From GCA-002708315 sp963676635 (GTDB lineage Bacteria > Bacteroidota > Bacteroidia > Bacteroidales > F082), in assembly GCA_963676635.1 (NCBI GenBank), contig OY781105.1:2170001-2234000 (forward strand): a DNA stretch of 64,000 nt, read 5' to 3'. The notes beneath the pieces were generated by a model that was not told the DNA's origin, searched no databases, and was given only the letters and a program-made list of their open reading frames with translations. Each line of letters starts with the position of its first letter. The stretch's first letter is position 1. The translations under genes were made by a program, and so were the position numbers. Below, piece by piece: positions 18,938 to 28,800 of this stretch.

Positions 18938-19405
18938 CTATTTTTCTTCTACTCTTGTCCAGTAAGTAGTTCTTCCCAAAAGACTAACGCCAATGTACCC
19001 TCTGATTTTAAGCTTATCAAGATTATCTTCATCAGGGAACTCCATATAGCAGCTATATGTCTTGCCGCTTTTAGGATCATAAATATCACCATCATCCCAT
19101 TCATCATCATCAAACTCAAAACCAGTAAGCAGCATTATTCCCATTGTAGGGCGTTTTTGAAGCTCCGGGTCAGGATTATTCTTATCGGTTTTTGGCTTAC
19201 CAGTTTCTTCATCAATGGGATCTTTAAGCCAGACAATCTTACCAAAAAACTCACCATCTTTTTCGAAGATCTGAACATGAGCGTCCTTGTCTTCATTAAG
19301 CCAGGTGCCTACAATATCATTAGCCTGAAAGTCTTGTGATACTGCATTAATAGCTGGTATAGTGAATAATACCAACAAAATAGTAATAATCGAAATTTTT
19401 CTCAT
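18938..19405 (-). CDS. DUF2147 periplasmic protein
   Basis: 155 aa with a signal peptide (residues 1-24) and a mature DUF2147 domain: the opening IVGTWLNEDKDAHVQIFEKDG and the central VWLKDPIDEETGKPKTD match the family, as does the ending RGYIGVSLLGRTTYWTR. The function of the family is unknown; the fold is thought to be a small beta-barrel. Its location inside an efflux operon, between the adaptor and the ATPases, is unusual and suggests an accessory role or simple co-regulation. Confidence 0.85.
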   Translation of the reverse strand: MRKISIITILLVLFTIPAINAVSQDFQANDIVGTWLNEDKDAHVQIFEKDGEFFGKIVWLKDPIDEETGKPKTDKNNPDPELQKRPTMGIMLLTGFEFDDDEWDDGDIYDPKSGKTYSCYMEFPDEDNLDKLKIRGYIGVSLLGRTTYWTRVEEK

Positions 19406-19459
19406 AGTATTAGTGTTATTGATAAATATTGAATAAATAATTCTTTATGGACTATAAAA

Positions 19460-20341
19460 TTAAAAATTTACTTCACCTGGCATACCAATTTTTATTGCTC
19501 CGCTATTCACCACAGAGATTTTAACAGCATAAACAAGGTTAACTCTCTCCTGTTTTGTTTGAATTGTTTTAGGAGTAAACTCAGCCGACTGCGAAACCCA
19601 GGATACGACACCTTCGACCTTCTGATTTTCTTTTTGATTTTTGTCAAAGATCACCTCAACCTTCTGTCCTATGCTGATGTTTGGAAGCTGAGCACCGGTA
19701 ACATAAGCCTTAAGCTTCATCTGCTTCAGATCAGCGATTTTGTAGAGAGGCTTGCCCATAGCAGCCATTTCTCCCGGCTCTGAATATTTAACAAGTACAG
19801 TTCCTTTAACAGGATTAACAATACGGCATTTGCGCAGTGATTCTTCAATCTGCATAATCTGTACATCTACAGCCTCAATCTGATCGTTGATATTTTGTTG
19901 TTTAGTCATAAGAGCTGCAATTTGCTTCTTAACCAGCTTAACAGCACCTTCTACATCATCCAATTGTTTCTTTGTGGCAGCACCTTCTTTATAAAGATTA
20001 CGAACTCGTTCTTCGTTAATCTTTGTATTAGTAAGCTGTTGTTTGCTCACATCTATTTCAGCATTAAGGTTAACGAATTGCGATGAAACTGTAGCTTTCT
20101 GCGTAATTAGTAACTTTCTGTTAAGACTTAGCATTGTTGTATCAATAAGACCAACTACTTCAGCAGCATTTAATGATTGACCTTCCTCCACAGAAAGGCT
20201 AAGAATTTGTCCGTTAGCTTCCGCAGATACAATAACTTCTGTTGCTTCAAAATTACCGTAAGCATCTGCTTTTTCCTGATTGGTATTACATGAAACCAAT
20301 GTAATTAACACCATCAAAATAAAATAAGAATATGTTTTCAT
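19460..20341 (-). CDS. HlyD-family periplasmic adaptor (YbhG-like), lipoprotein
   Basis: 293 aa with a lipoprotein signal (LVSC, Cys18). It shows the membrane-fusion order: N-terminal lipoyl half (about 35-70), a long helical hairpin coiled coil (about 75-185, rich in Lys, Gln and Glu), the second lipoyl half (VKGTVLVKYSEPGEMAAMGKPLY) and a beta-barrel domain to the end. It should bridge the ABC permeases and the TolC-type channel encoded 13 bases upstream. Confidence 0.92.
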   Translation of the reverse strand: MKTYSYFILMVLITLVSCNTNQEKADAYGNFEATEVIVSAEANGQILSLSVEEGQSLNAAEVVGLIDTTMLSLNRKLLITQKATVSSQFVNLNAEIDVSKQQLTNTKINEERVRNLYKEGAATKKQLDDVEGAVKLVKKQIAALMTKQQNINDQIEAVDVQIMQIEESLRKCRIVNPVKGTVLVKYSEPGEMAAMGKPLYKIADLKQMKLKAYVTGAQLPNISIGQKVEVIFDKNQKENQKVEGVVSWVSQSAEFTPKTIQTKQERVNLVYAVKISVVNSGAIKIGMPGEVNF

Positions 20342-20354
20342 ATCATATTAATTT

Positions 20355-21623
20355 CTAAAGATTTCCTATTGCTGTTAGATACTGATATCTTGCATAAACA
20401 AGTTGAAGCTTATGCGCTTCTGCGTTAAGCTTAACACGGGCAAGCTTGTTAAGCTCAATTAAATATGTTGTTGTTGTAATTGATCCGTTATTAAGCTGTG
20501 CCTCAGCGGTAGTGAGAACGTTAGTTTGAAGAGTGACTATTTCGTTATCAGACTTCAACAAGCTGTCATATTTCGAAATATTCTCTACGCGCTTCACTAG
20601 GTCAGCTCTTAGATTCTGGTTAAAAGTTTGTTTCTTAGTATCAATTATATCCTTTTGTATGTCGAGCACCTTTTTATCATGGCGGGTTTTATTCCAATCC
20701 CAGATATTCCAGTGTAAACGCAATCCTATTTTATAATAATCCATAAAATCATTGTTGAGCATATCATACCCTGGCCTGCCATAACCTGCTTGTCCAAAAG
20801 CTGAGAAGATAGGCCTGCGCTGAGCAGAGGTAAGTCGGGATGAAGCATCCAACAGCGATTGTTGTTTGTTCATCAGAATATATTCCGGACGGTTATTAAT
20901 AAATGAATATTTCTCAATAACAGCCACAGGAAGAACAAGCTCATCGGCGGAAGTGATATTAAGTTTAGTGAGCTCATTTAATGCACCTATTATTGCTTTC
21001 ATGTCCATCTTTGCTTCAGTCTTTTGCTGGATAGCCGAATGCAGTTCTACCTTAAGCTTATCAACATCAGAACTAAGAATCATCCCATTTTCAAATGCAA
21101 TCTCAGCATCTTTAATATTGGCGTTAAGATTATCAATAATAACATCAATTACCTCAATATTCTTTTTAAGAAAGATAATATTAAAAAACAGATGATTAAT
21201 ATTCTCTTTAAGACTATAAAGCTCAACTTGTACTGATTGGTTATTTACTTCCGCTTCAGCACGAAGCACATTCTTCGTACCTGAAGTTATACCAGCATCA
21301 TAAATCACCTGATCAACATCAAGATTTAAATTGTACCAATCGTTACTGATTTCAGGAGCTGAAAATCCAAAAGCTGCTGGGATGTGAATTTTCGTAACAT
21401 CCGACTGGTAATGAAGTTGCCCGTTTAAGTTTAATGATGGATAGTAGTTCGTTTTTGCATTCTTGATTTTCATATCAAGAATTGCATTATTAAGACTCGT
21501 TTGTTTGAATCCGGGATAATTCACAATGGCACTATCCATGCAATCATCAAGCGTAAACTTTTGGTTCTGTGCAAACACAACAGTTATCGGGAAGATTGCT
21601 ATGATTAATATCAGACGTTTCAT
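20355..21623 (-). CDS. TolC-family outer-membrane efflux channel
   Basis: 422 aa from the ATG at 21623; this start yields a proper signal peptide (MKRLILIIAIFPITVVFAQ), whereas the longer frame to 21647 overlaps the tetR stop. The protein has the repeated long-helix pattern of outer-membrane efflux proteins, with DDCMDSAIVNYPGFKQTSLN at the start of the mature chain and the internal repeat near residue 270-420. It supplies the exit duct for the downstream adaptor and ABC transporter. Confidence 0.92.
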   Translation of the reverse strand: MKRLILIIAIFPITVVFAQNQKFTLDDCMDSAIVNYPGFKQTSLNNAILDMKIKNAKTNYYPSLNLNGQLHYQSDVTKIHIPAAFGFSAPEISNDWYNLNLDVDQVIYDAGITSGTKNVLRAEAEVNNQSVQVELYSLKENINHLFFNIIFLKKNIEVIDVIIDNLNANIKDAEIAFENGMILSSDVDKLKVELHSAIQQKTEAKMDMKAIIGALNELTKLNITSADELVLPVAVIEKYSFINNRPEYILMNKQQSLLDASSRLTSAQRRPIFSAFGQAGYGRPGYDMLNNDFMDYYKIGLRLHWNIWDWNKTRHDKKVLDIQKDIIDTKKQTFNQNLRADLVKRVENISKYDSLLKSDNEIVTLQTNVLTTAEAQLNNGSITTTTYLIELNKLARVKLNAEAHKLQLVYARYQYLTAIGNL

Positions 21624-21627
21624 TAGC

Positions 21628-22236
21628 TTACTTATTATATATGGCATTTTTTACAAACTCTATTATATGTGAAGGCCGTTCATTAATAAAATCATTGAAA
21701 GCCTCAGAATTACCGTTGAACATAATCCCCTCAACCATTGGACGTGCAACAAAAGGAAATATGCTCAATGCAATTATGTCAACCAAAATATGAACCGGAT
21801 GAAACTGCTTGAGGTTCTCTCTTTCTGTAGCACTTATTAGTTTAAACATCTTCTCTTTATCAAGGGCTGAGGAATTAATATGATTTACAATTCTCTCAGG
21901 ATTCCTGCTTAGCTCATGCAAAACAAAGTTTGCTATAAAAGGTTTCGACTGAAGCTCTTTGGTATATTTAACAACAAAGTTCTCAATATAGTCATCAAGA
22001 GTAACTGAAGAATTAAAAACTTCTTTAATAGCATTAAGAACTCCTCCGAATGTTTCTGTAAAAACTTTATCAAACAACTTTTCTTTTGAACGGAAGTAAT
22101 AATGTAGTAGCGACTTATTAATACCAGCTCTGTCAGCTATCTCTTGCATGCGGGCGCCATCATACCCTTTATAGATAAACACATCCCTTGCAGCGTTTAT
22201 AATCAGCGTTTCTGTATTTTCTGTATTATTTACCAA
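21628..22236 (-). CDS. TetR/AcrR-family repressor of the efflux operon
   Basis: 202 aa. The N-terminal helix-turn-helix (residues about 8-56) reads IINAARDVFIYKGYDGARMQEIADRAG then LLHYYFRSKEKLFDKVF, typical of TetR. The C-terminal ligand domain is divergent. The start is a TTG at 22236; an in-frame TAG four codons upstream leaves no alternative that keeps the HTH complete. It is the first gene of an eight-gene operon (tetR-tolC-hlyD-DUF2147-ABC-ABC-permease-permease) with gaps of 4-60 bases, so it probably represses its own operon. Confidence 0.9.
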   Translation of the reverse strand: MVNNTENTETLIINAARDVFIYKGYDGARMQEIADRAGINKSLLHYYFRSKEKLFDKVFTETFGGVLNAIKEVFNSSVTLDDYIENFVVKYTKELQSKPFIANFVLHELSRNPERIVNHINSSALDKEKMFKLISATERENLKQFHPVHILVDIIALSIFPFVARPMVEGIMFNGNSEAFNDFINERPSHIIEFVKNAIYNK

Positions 22237-22241
22237 TTGAT

Positions 22242-22257
22242 TTAACTATTTGGTTAA
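22242..22257. promoter_or_regulatory. candidate TetR operator
   Basis: Inverted repeat TTAAC-6-GTTAA six bases upstream of the tetR TTG codon; an overlapping ACCAA...TTGGT pair (22232-22236 and 22250-22254) adds symmetry. It sits just downstream of the tetR -7 box, where a bound repressor would block transcription. Confidence 0.4.
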
Positions 22258-22267
22258 AACATGTGGT

Positions 22268-22275
22268 CAAAAGTA
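22268..22275 (-). promoter_or_regulatory. tetR operon promoter, -7 box TACTTTTG
   Basis: Perfect TAnnTTTG on the minus strand with a TTG at 22295-22297, 19 bases further upstream, at the spacing expected for a Bacteroidota -33 element. Confidence 0.5.
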
Positions 22276-22352
22276 ATACAATAAATTAAACAACCAAGAC
22301 TTTTTCAAAAAAACTTTAAACTTTGAACATTAAACCTTGAGCTTAAACTTAT

Positions 22353-22360
22353 TACTTTTG
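22353..22360 (+). promoter_or_regulatory. candidate -7 box (TACTTTTG) for the thioesterase gene
   Basis: Perfect TAnnTTTG followed by CA, 14 bases before the ATG at 22375. Confidence 0.5.
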
Positions 22361-22374
22361 CAAAAAACAATAAT

Positions 22375-22743
22375 ATGAAGACAGGAATAACAAACGAAAT
22401 CGAAATAATAGTAACAAAGAAAGACACAGCCATGGCATACGGATCAGGATTAGTTGAAGTTTATGCAACACCAGCCATGGTAGCCTTAATGGAGAAAGCA
22501 GCTCTTGAAGTTGTTGCTCCACATTTGGAAGAAGGTAAAAACACCGTGGGCACAGAGATATGTATAAAACATGTAAAGGCCACAGTTGTTGGAAAGAAAG
22601 TAAAAGCAATTGCAACATTAACAGAAGCAGATGGTCCTAAACTAAGGTTTGATGTAAAAGCCTATGACGAAGATGGATTAATAGGTACCGGGACACATAA
22701 AAGATATATTATTGATGAAAAGAAGTTTATGTCGGCTATTTAG
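22375..22743 (+). CDS. hotdog-fold thioesterase (FlK-like)
   Basis: 122 aa. The sequence fits the small FlK/fluoroacetyl-CoA-thioesterase-like hotdog family: YGSGLVEVYATPAMVALMEKAA (active-site region with Thr and Glu), HLEEGKNTVGTEICIKHVKAT and a terminal GTGTHKRYIID. It probably hydrolyses a short acyl-CoA in the cytoplasm; the natural substrate in Bacteroidota is not known and I do not infer fluoroacetate use. It is divergent from tetR and has its own -7 box. Confidence 0.82.
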   Translation: MKTGITNEIEIIVTKKDTAMAYGSGLVEVYATPAMVALMEKAALEVVAPHLEEGKNTVGTEICIKHVKATVVGKKVKAIATLTEADGPKLRFDVKAYDEDGLIGTGTHKRYIIDEKKFMSAI

Positions 22744-22833
22744 CAAGTAATTAAGAAGTACTCCCACAAGGTAATAATCCTTACCGGGAATAACCATTTC
22801 TTTTTGTACATTTACCTCCATAATTATACGACT

Positions 22834-23451
22834 ATGCAATTTTTACGATATCTCTTTCTTCTTACTCTTATTTCAATGGCCGTTGATGCAATGCCTCAGG
22901 CCTTCCATGGTGGCGTAACTGCAGGTGTTGTTGGCTCACAGGTAGCTGGTGATAATTTCTCAGGATATAACAAAGGTGGTATTTACGGAGGTGGATGGGT
23001 TAGTCTGGATCTTTCAGAACGTACAGGAATAAAAACCGAACTAACTTATTTCCAAAAAGGCAGCAGAGAAAACCCTAATGAAAAAAACGGGTATCATGAA
23101 TATTTATTAAGGCTTAACTACATTGAACTTCCTGTTCTTTTTCAATACAAGATAAAACAGTTCACCATAGAAGCAGGACCTTCTGCCGGATTTTTAATGG
23201 GCTATTATGAAGAAGTCGACCAGGATGTTATCAGTGATTACTCAGGATATAACAAACCTTCAGATGTAACATTTCAGATTAACCTCGGTCTGGAATTTAG
23301 CCTTACCCCTGTTACTGGGGTTGGCATAAGAACAAACAACTCACTATGGAATGTATTCTCAGAAAATGAAACAGGAGACGTATGGAGATTCTGGGATTAC
23401 GGCAGATTTAATGATGCAATAATTATCTATGCTTACTTTCAATTCAGATAG
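22834..23451 (+). CDS. PorT-like outer-membrane beta-barrel protein
   Basis: 205 aa from the ATG at 22834, which starts a clean signal peptide (MQFLRYLFLLTLISMAVDAMPQ); the frame is open ten codons further upstream. The mature protein alternates amphipathic strands (GGWVSLDLSERTGIKTELTYF, LNYIELPVLFQYKI, FTIEAGPSAGFLMGYY, QINLGLEFSLTP) as in the outer-membrane beta-barrel family common in Bacteroidota, with a C-terminal aromatic-ending strand (IIIYAYFQFR). Function unknown. Confidence 0.82.
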   Translation: MQFLRYLFLLTLISMAVDAMPQAFHGGVTAGVVGSQVAGDNFSGYNKGGIYGGGWVSLDLSERTGIKTELTYFQKGSRENPNEKNGYHEYLLRLNYIELPVLFQYKIKQFTIEAGPSAGFLMGYYEEVDQDVISDYSGYNKPSDVTFQINLGLEFSLTPVTGVGIRTNNSLWNVFSENETGDVWRFWDYGRFNDAIIIYAYFQFR

Positions 23452-23462
23452 TACAGCATTAA

Positions 23463-24017
23463 CTACTTCCACTTAATATTACATCCAGTGCTTGGTATCT
23501 GATTCTCAGGCACAGCCTTTCCAGCAAGTACTAAATCCAGTGCTGCACGCAGGTCATCACCATTTACTGGCTTATCATTTCCCGGACGTGAGCTGTCGAG
23601 CTGACCACGATATACACACTTCCCATTCTTATCAAACAAATTGAAATCAGGAGTGCAGGCTGCATCATATGCTTTAGCAACTTCCTGTGTTTCATCATAT
23701 AAATAGTAAAATGGGAATTTATTCTTTTCAGCAAATTCCTTCATCTTATCAGGATGATCATCAGGATAATTTTCCACATCGTTGGCACTAATAGCAACCA
23801 TTCCTATCCCCTGCTGCATATAATCATTACCTATTCTTACAAGTTCCTCAACTACATGCAATACATAAGGACAGTGATTACAGATAAACATTACAAGCGT
23901 TCCTTTTTCTCCTATTATATTATTATGAGTAATCATCTTCCCGGTAACAGTATCCGGTAATTCAAAAGACAGGATATCAAATCCAAGTGGTATCTTATTC
24001 GTTGGTGTTAGTGACAT
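23463..24017 (-). CDS. thioredoxin-fold AhpC/TSA-like protein
   Basis: 184 aa without a signal peptide. It has a CNHC motif (C46, C49) after the LVMFI strand and a cis-Pro-type ACTPDFNLFD segment, followed by KCVYRGQLDSSRPGND, all characteristic of the cytosolic thioredoxin-like group often annotated as AhpC/TSA or redoxin. It probably reduces disulfides or peroxides; its electron donor is not evident. It is convergent with the beta-barrel gene, with an 11-base gap. Confidence 0.85.
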   Translation of the reverse strand: MSLTPTNKIPLGFDILSFELPDTVTGKMITHNNIIGEKGTLVMFICNHCPYVLHVVEELVRIGNDYMQQGIGMVAISANDVENYPDDHPDKMKEFAEKNKFPFYYLYDETQEVAKAYDAACTPDFNLFDKNGKCVYRGQLDSSRPGNDKPVNGDDLRAALDLVLAGKAVPENQIPSTGCNIKWK

Positions 24018-24109
24018 AGTATTCTTTTTATTGCAAAAATAGAAAGATTTGGTTTAAGAAAAGACTACAATAGTATTGAAAGAGCTACAATAACTTTGAA
24101 CATTAAACC

Positions 24110-24117
24110 TATCTTTG
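24110..24117 (+). promoter_or_regulatory. candidate -7 box (TATCTTTG) for the GT9 gene
   Basis: Perfect TAnnTTTG followed by CA. It covers the TTG at 24115 that would otherwise be a longer start for the glycosyltransferase, which argues for the TTG at 24136. Confidence 0.5.
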
Positions 24118-24135
24118 CAAAAAAAAAGAAAAGAT

Positions 24136-25134
24136 TTGAAAAAAATTCTGGTAATAAGGTTTAGTTCCATAGGTGATATTGTTCTCACAACGCCTGTTAT
24201 CAGATGCTTAAAACATCAGCTTAATTCTGAGATTCACATAATAACAAAGTCTGCCTATAGCTTTATAAGTGAATCAAATCCCAATATTGACAAAGTTTTT
24301 TCATTTAAAAAGTCTGTTGATGAGGTCTTAGAAGAGCTCAAGGCAGAAAGTTACGATCATATTATAGACCTTCAGAAGAATCTCAGATCCTCAGGATTAT
24401 GCTCAAAGCTGGGTCTAAAAAGACATACATTCCCAAAGCTCAACAAGGAAAAATGGCTTCTGGTTAATCTGAAGATCAACCGCATGCCGGATATACATAT
24501 TGTAGACAGGTATTTTAATGCTGTTGAACAGCTTGGGGTTTCAAATGATAAAAAAGGACTGGAATACTACATCCCAAAGAAGGATGAAGTTGTGCCTGCA
24601 AAGATTAATCCCGCATTAACGGGTGATTACATTACAGTAGTAATCGGAGGACAACATGAAACAAAGATACTACCATCATCAAAAGCTGCTGACATAATAA
24701 ACAATCTGGAAATTCCTGTTGTGCTTCTCGGTGGCCAAGATGATAAAGCACGTGGTGATGAAATAACCAACCTGTCGTCAGGCAAGCAGATAATCAACAC
24801 ATGCGGCACTCTTAATCTGAACCAATCTGCATCACTGCTTAAGCAATCAAAGGTTGTGATAAGCAATGACACAGGATTAATGCACATAGCAGCTGCATTG
24901 AACAAGAATATCATCAGCATTTGGGGAAATACAGTTCCTGAACTAGGCATGTACCCTTACATGCCGGAACATCCTGAAAAATATTCAATCTATGAGATAA
25001 AGAATCTTAGTTGTCGTCCATGTAGCAAATTAGGATACAACAGGTGTCCAAAAAAGCACTTCCGTTGCATGATGGATCAAAACACAACAGCTATTGCCCA
25101 ACATGTAAGAAAACTTACAACACACAACTCTTAA
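24136..25134 (+). CDS. glycosyltransferase family 9 (ADP-heptose:LPS heptosyltransferase type)
   Basis: About 332 aa with a TTG start (LKKILVIRFSSIGDIVLTTPVIRCLK). GT9 features: the N-terminal RFSSIGDIVLTTP motif, the central hinge, and the donor-binding end VVISNDTGLMHIAAALNKNIISIWG. A C-terminal Cys cluster (LSCRPCSKLGYNRCPKKHFRCM) is present, as in many GT9 heptosyltransferases. It adds a sugar, probably heptose, to the lipid A core in the inner-membrane cytosolic face. It converges on the MBL gene with no gap. Confidence 0.88.
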   Translation: MKKILVIRFSSIGDIVLTTPVIRCLKHQLNSEIHIITKSAYSFISESNPNIDKVFSFKKSVDEVLEELKAESYDHIIDLQKNLRSSGLCSKLGLKRHTFPKLNKEKWLLVNLKINRMPDIHIVDRYFNAVEQLGVSNDKKGLEYYIPKKDEVVPAKINPALTGDYITVVIGGQHETKILPSSKAADIINNLEIPVVLLGGQDDKARGDEITNLSSGKQIINTCGTLNLNQSASLLKQSKVVISNDTGLMHIAAALNKNIISIWGNTVPELGMYPYMPEHPEKYSIYEIKNLSCRPCSKLGYNRCPKKHFRCMMDQNTTAIAQHVRKLTTHNS

Positions 25135-25791
25135 TTACAGTTCCTCTCTTCCTATAGCAACAAAAGGATTAGTAAGCTTTTCGCTTCCTATAGTTGTAGT
25201 GGGGCCATGGCCCGGATATACAATCGTTTCATTGGGGAGCGTAAATAATTTATCCCAAATGCTTTTCTGAAGTTTGTCATAATCACTAGTAGGCAAATCA
25301 GTACGTCCAATACTCTGGTTAAAGAGAACATCACCAGTAACAACAAAATTATCTTCAGCAGAATAATAACAAACAGAGCCATCGGCATGACCGGGAGTAT
25401 AAAAAACCTTCAACACTGAATTACCAATACGAACTTCATCACCATCATTTATAAACTCTTCAACAGGAACGACCTTATCCAGTGACATGCCAAAGGTAGC
25501 TGCATAAGCAGGAGCATTCTCCAGAAAACCGGAACATTCAGAGTGCGCTTTAAGCCTTAGACCATATTTATCAGCAATGTAGCCACATCCTATTATATGA
25601 TCAACGTGCGCATGTGTAAGCAGCATTCCTGTGAGAGTTAAATTATTGTCTGTAATAAACTCTTCAACCTTCTGCTCCTCATCATTACCATACATACCTG
25701 GATCAATGATTATACATTCACCAGTTTCGTCCCATAACAAACAGGTATTCATCTGAAAAGGATTAAAAGCCATACTTTTTATTTTTATCAT
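25135..25791 (-). CDS. MBL-fold metallo-hydrolase (glyoxalase II-like)
   Basis: 218 aa. The dinuclear metal motif THAHVDH places H60, H62, D64 and H65; further ligands are in TPGHADGSVCYY, VVTGDVLF and the terminal YPGHGPTTTIGSEK. This is the YcbL/glyoxalase II-like group that hydrolyses thioesters or similar esters; the true substrate is not determined. Its stop codon abuts the stop of the convergent GT9 gene at 25134. Confidence 0.9.
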   Translation of the reverse strand: MIKIKSMAFNPFQMNTCLLWDETGECIIIDPGMYGNDEEQKVEEFITDNNLTLTGMLLTHAHVDHIIGCGYIADKYGLRLKAHSECSGFLENAPAYAATFGMSLDKVVPVEEFINDGDEVRIGNSVLKVFYTPGHADGSVCYYSAEDNFVVTGDVLFNQSIGRTDLPTSDYDKLQKSIWDKLFTLPNETIVYPGHGPTTTIGSEKLTNPFVAIGREEL

Positions 25792-25882
25792 ATTATGTTC
25801 ATTTAATTAAGTTCAGGCCAAAAATAATAAAACGGTCTGAAAATTGTTTTAATTTAGCATCTTGTAACAAAACATTTGAACT

Positions 25883-28800
25883 GTGAATCATTTGACCGGT
25901 CTGTTCAAAATAGCTTCCGTAACATTTCTTTTGACAATAGTATTTCTATTGCCGGAAGTGTCATATGGTCAATTCTACAATGGTTCAAATATGACCTTTG
26001 GAAAGAATCGCGTTCAATATAAAGATTTTCTGTGGACTTACTACAAATTCAATGATATTGATACTTACTTTTACCGCAATGGTAAAGAACTTGCTGAATA
26101 TACAGCTCGATATGCCAAAGATCAAATTCCTGTAATAGAATCAAAGCTGGGAGGTTATCTCGACAAAAAAATTCAATTCATAATATTCAACAATCTTACT
26201 GATCTTAAACAAAGTAATATCGGGTTAATGACCAATGAAGACTATAACATAGGTGGGATAACTCATATTATCGGATCAAAAGTTTTTATTTATTTTGATG
26301 GAAATCATGTTAATTTTGAGAAACAGATAAGAGACGGCATCTCTGAAATCATGTTCGATCAGCTAATGTTTGGCGGATCGGTGGGAAAACAGGTTAAAAC
26401 ATCTACTTTTTTTTCATTACCCGACTGGTATAAATCGGGTATAATATCATGGCTGGGAACCGACTGGAGTATTGAACTGGATAATCAGGCACGTGACGGT
26501 ATTCTTTCCGGAAGATATGAGAAACTGAATAATCTTGATGGTAATGATGCTATCTGTGCTGGGCACTCATTGTGGAGGTTTATTGCGCAGGAGTTCGGGC
26601 CTGTTACTGTGAGCAACATTATTCATATGACCAGTATGAGCAACAGTATCGACAAAGGATTCTATTATGTTACAGGATTGTCATACAAGCAAGTTGTTAA
26701 AGAATGGCAGGAATATTACATGAAAGATTACGAACAACATGCAAGCGAATATCAGCAACCTGAAGGGCTTTTTGAACTTAAATACAAAAGAGACCTCCGT
26801 TTTGGTGAACCATGTATTAGTCCTGATGGAAAATATATCGCCTATACTTCCAATGAATTAGGAAAAATAAAGATATATCTGTACAACACTCTTACAGGTA
26901 AAACAAAAAAGATTATTAAAAGAGGTGTAACAATAGACACCAAAACAGATTACTCTTATCCTATTATGGCATGGCACCCTACTGGCAAACTATTGACTTT
27001 TATTATTGAAGAAAAGGGTATGCCATGGTTTTACCGATACAATATAGAAGAAAAAGAAACCATAAAGCAGATTATCTACAACGTTCAAAAGGTAATTGAC
27101 TACGGTATCAGCGACAATGGACAGATGATAACAGTATCGGCTGTTCAGAACGGGCAATCAGATTTGTTTGTATTTAATATCTCTTCAAGTACGTTCACAA
27201 AAATCACTGACGATATATATTCTGAGTTAAACCCCAGATTTATCAATAACTCAACACAGATTGTCTTCAGCTCCAATCGTACCAACGACACAATTGGTAC
27301 AGAACCAAAGAATATAGTGGGAGTACCACAAAACTTTGACCTCTTTGTTTATGATTATGCAAATCGCGATCCTGTGCTAAAACGAATTACCAATACCCCT
27401 GTTGCCAATGAAATAAAGCCTGTATATTATGGCTATAATTCCATTGGATATCTTAGCGATAAGAGTGGGATTTATAACAGATACATGGCCATTATCGACA
27501 GTTCGGTAAGCTCAGTTGACACAGCAATTCATTACAGATATTTTGTTAACAGCAAACCTGTTACAAACTTCTCGCGTAACATAACTGACCACCAGGTAAG
27601 TCGAAGAGCAGGTAAAGAAGCTTCTGTAATCTTTATTGACAACAAATACCATATTTATGTTAATGATATAAAATCATATAATGACAGTAAAGAGGTAACA
27701 CCTATTATTACGCCTTACATGGCAAACCTCATAAAAACACATAAAGAACTAACCCAAAAGGAAAGAATTACACCTGATTCCAAAGGTAGCCTAAAGGATA
27801 CTATCATTATACAGGCACCTTTGCTTAAGAGGTTTGTAATGGTTTACAGAGATGCCAATGGTAATGAAGTACTCGGCGTTCCAAATTCGGAAACAAATCA
27901 TGGTGGAGGAGACACATATTATGTTGATGACAATGGGTCTATTAAGACTGAAAGCAAAGGGGAACTGGAGATCCCCAAAAGGCTCAATTATAATGTTGAA
28001 TATTTCATAAACGATCTTATTTCTCAGGTTGACTTTAACTATATAAACTACAGCTATCAGCCTTTTACAGGAGGTAACGGACCTATATATCTAAATCCGG
28101 GATTTAATGTTTTCCTCCAGGTAGGAGTTAATGATCTTATGGAAGATTACAGACTAATAGGAGGAGTAAGGCTTAAACTTGATCTTGTTAACAACGAGTA
28201 TGTTTTTAGCTATTCAAATCTTAAACACCGGCTAGACAAAGAGATTGTGCTTCACAGGAACACTCTGGAACAAATGACTGGTTATGATATTACCAGAGTT
28301 CACTCACATGAAATCTTTTACATCCTTAAATGGCCATTTAACGAGGCCCTTAGTGTAAGAGGTACTGCCATGTACCGCAATGACATGTATGTAACCCTTG
28401 CTACTGAACAGCAAGCTCTTGAAACTCCTACTGTGTACAGAAACTGGGGAGCCCTCAAGAGTGAGCTTGTATTTGATAACACAAGATTACTGGCAAAGAA
28501 TCTTTATCAGGGAACACGATATAAGATTTTTGCTGAATATCACCAATTACTAAATAACAGCGGCAACAATCTGGTCGTTTTTGGTTTCGATTACAGAAAC
28601 TACCAACGTATTCATCGTAACTTTATCTGGGCTAACAGAATTGCTGGCAGTACATCTTTTGGTACCGACAGACTCATATATTATATGGGAGGTGTTGATA
28701 ACTGGCTTTTCCCCAGCTTTAACATGAATACTCCTATAGACTATAGTGAAAACTATGCATACCAAACGCTAGCAACAAACATGAGGGGCTTTAACCAGAA

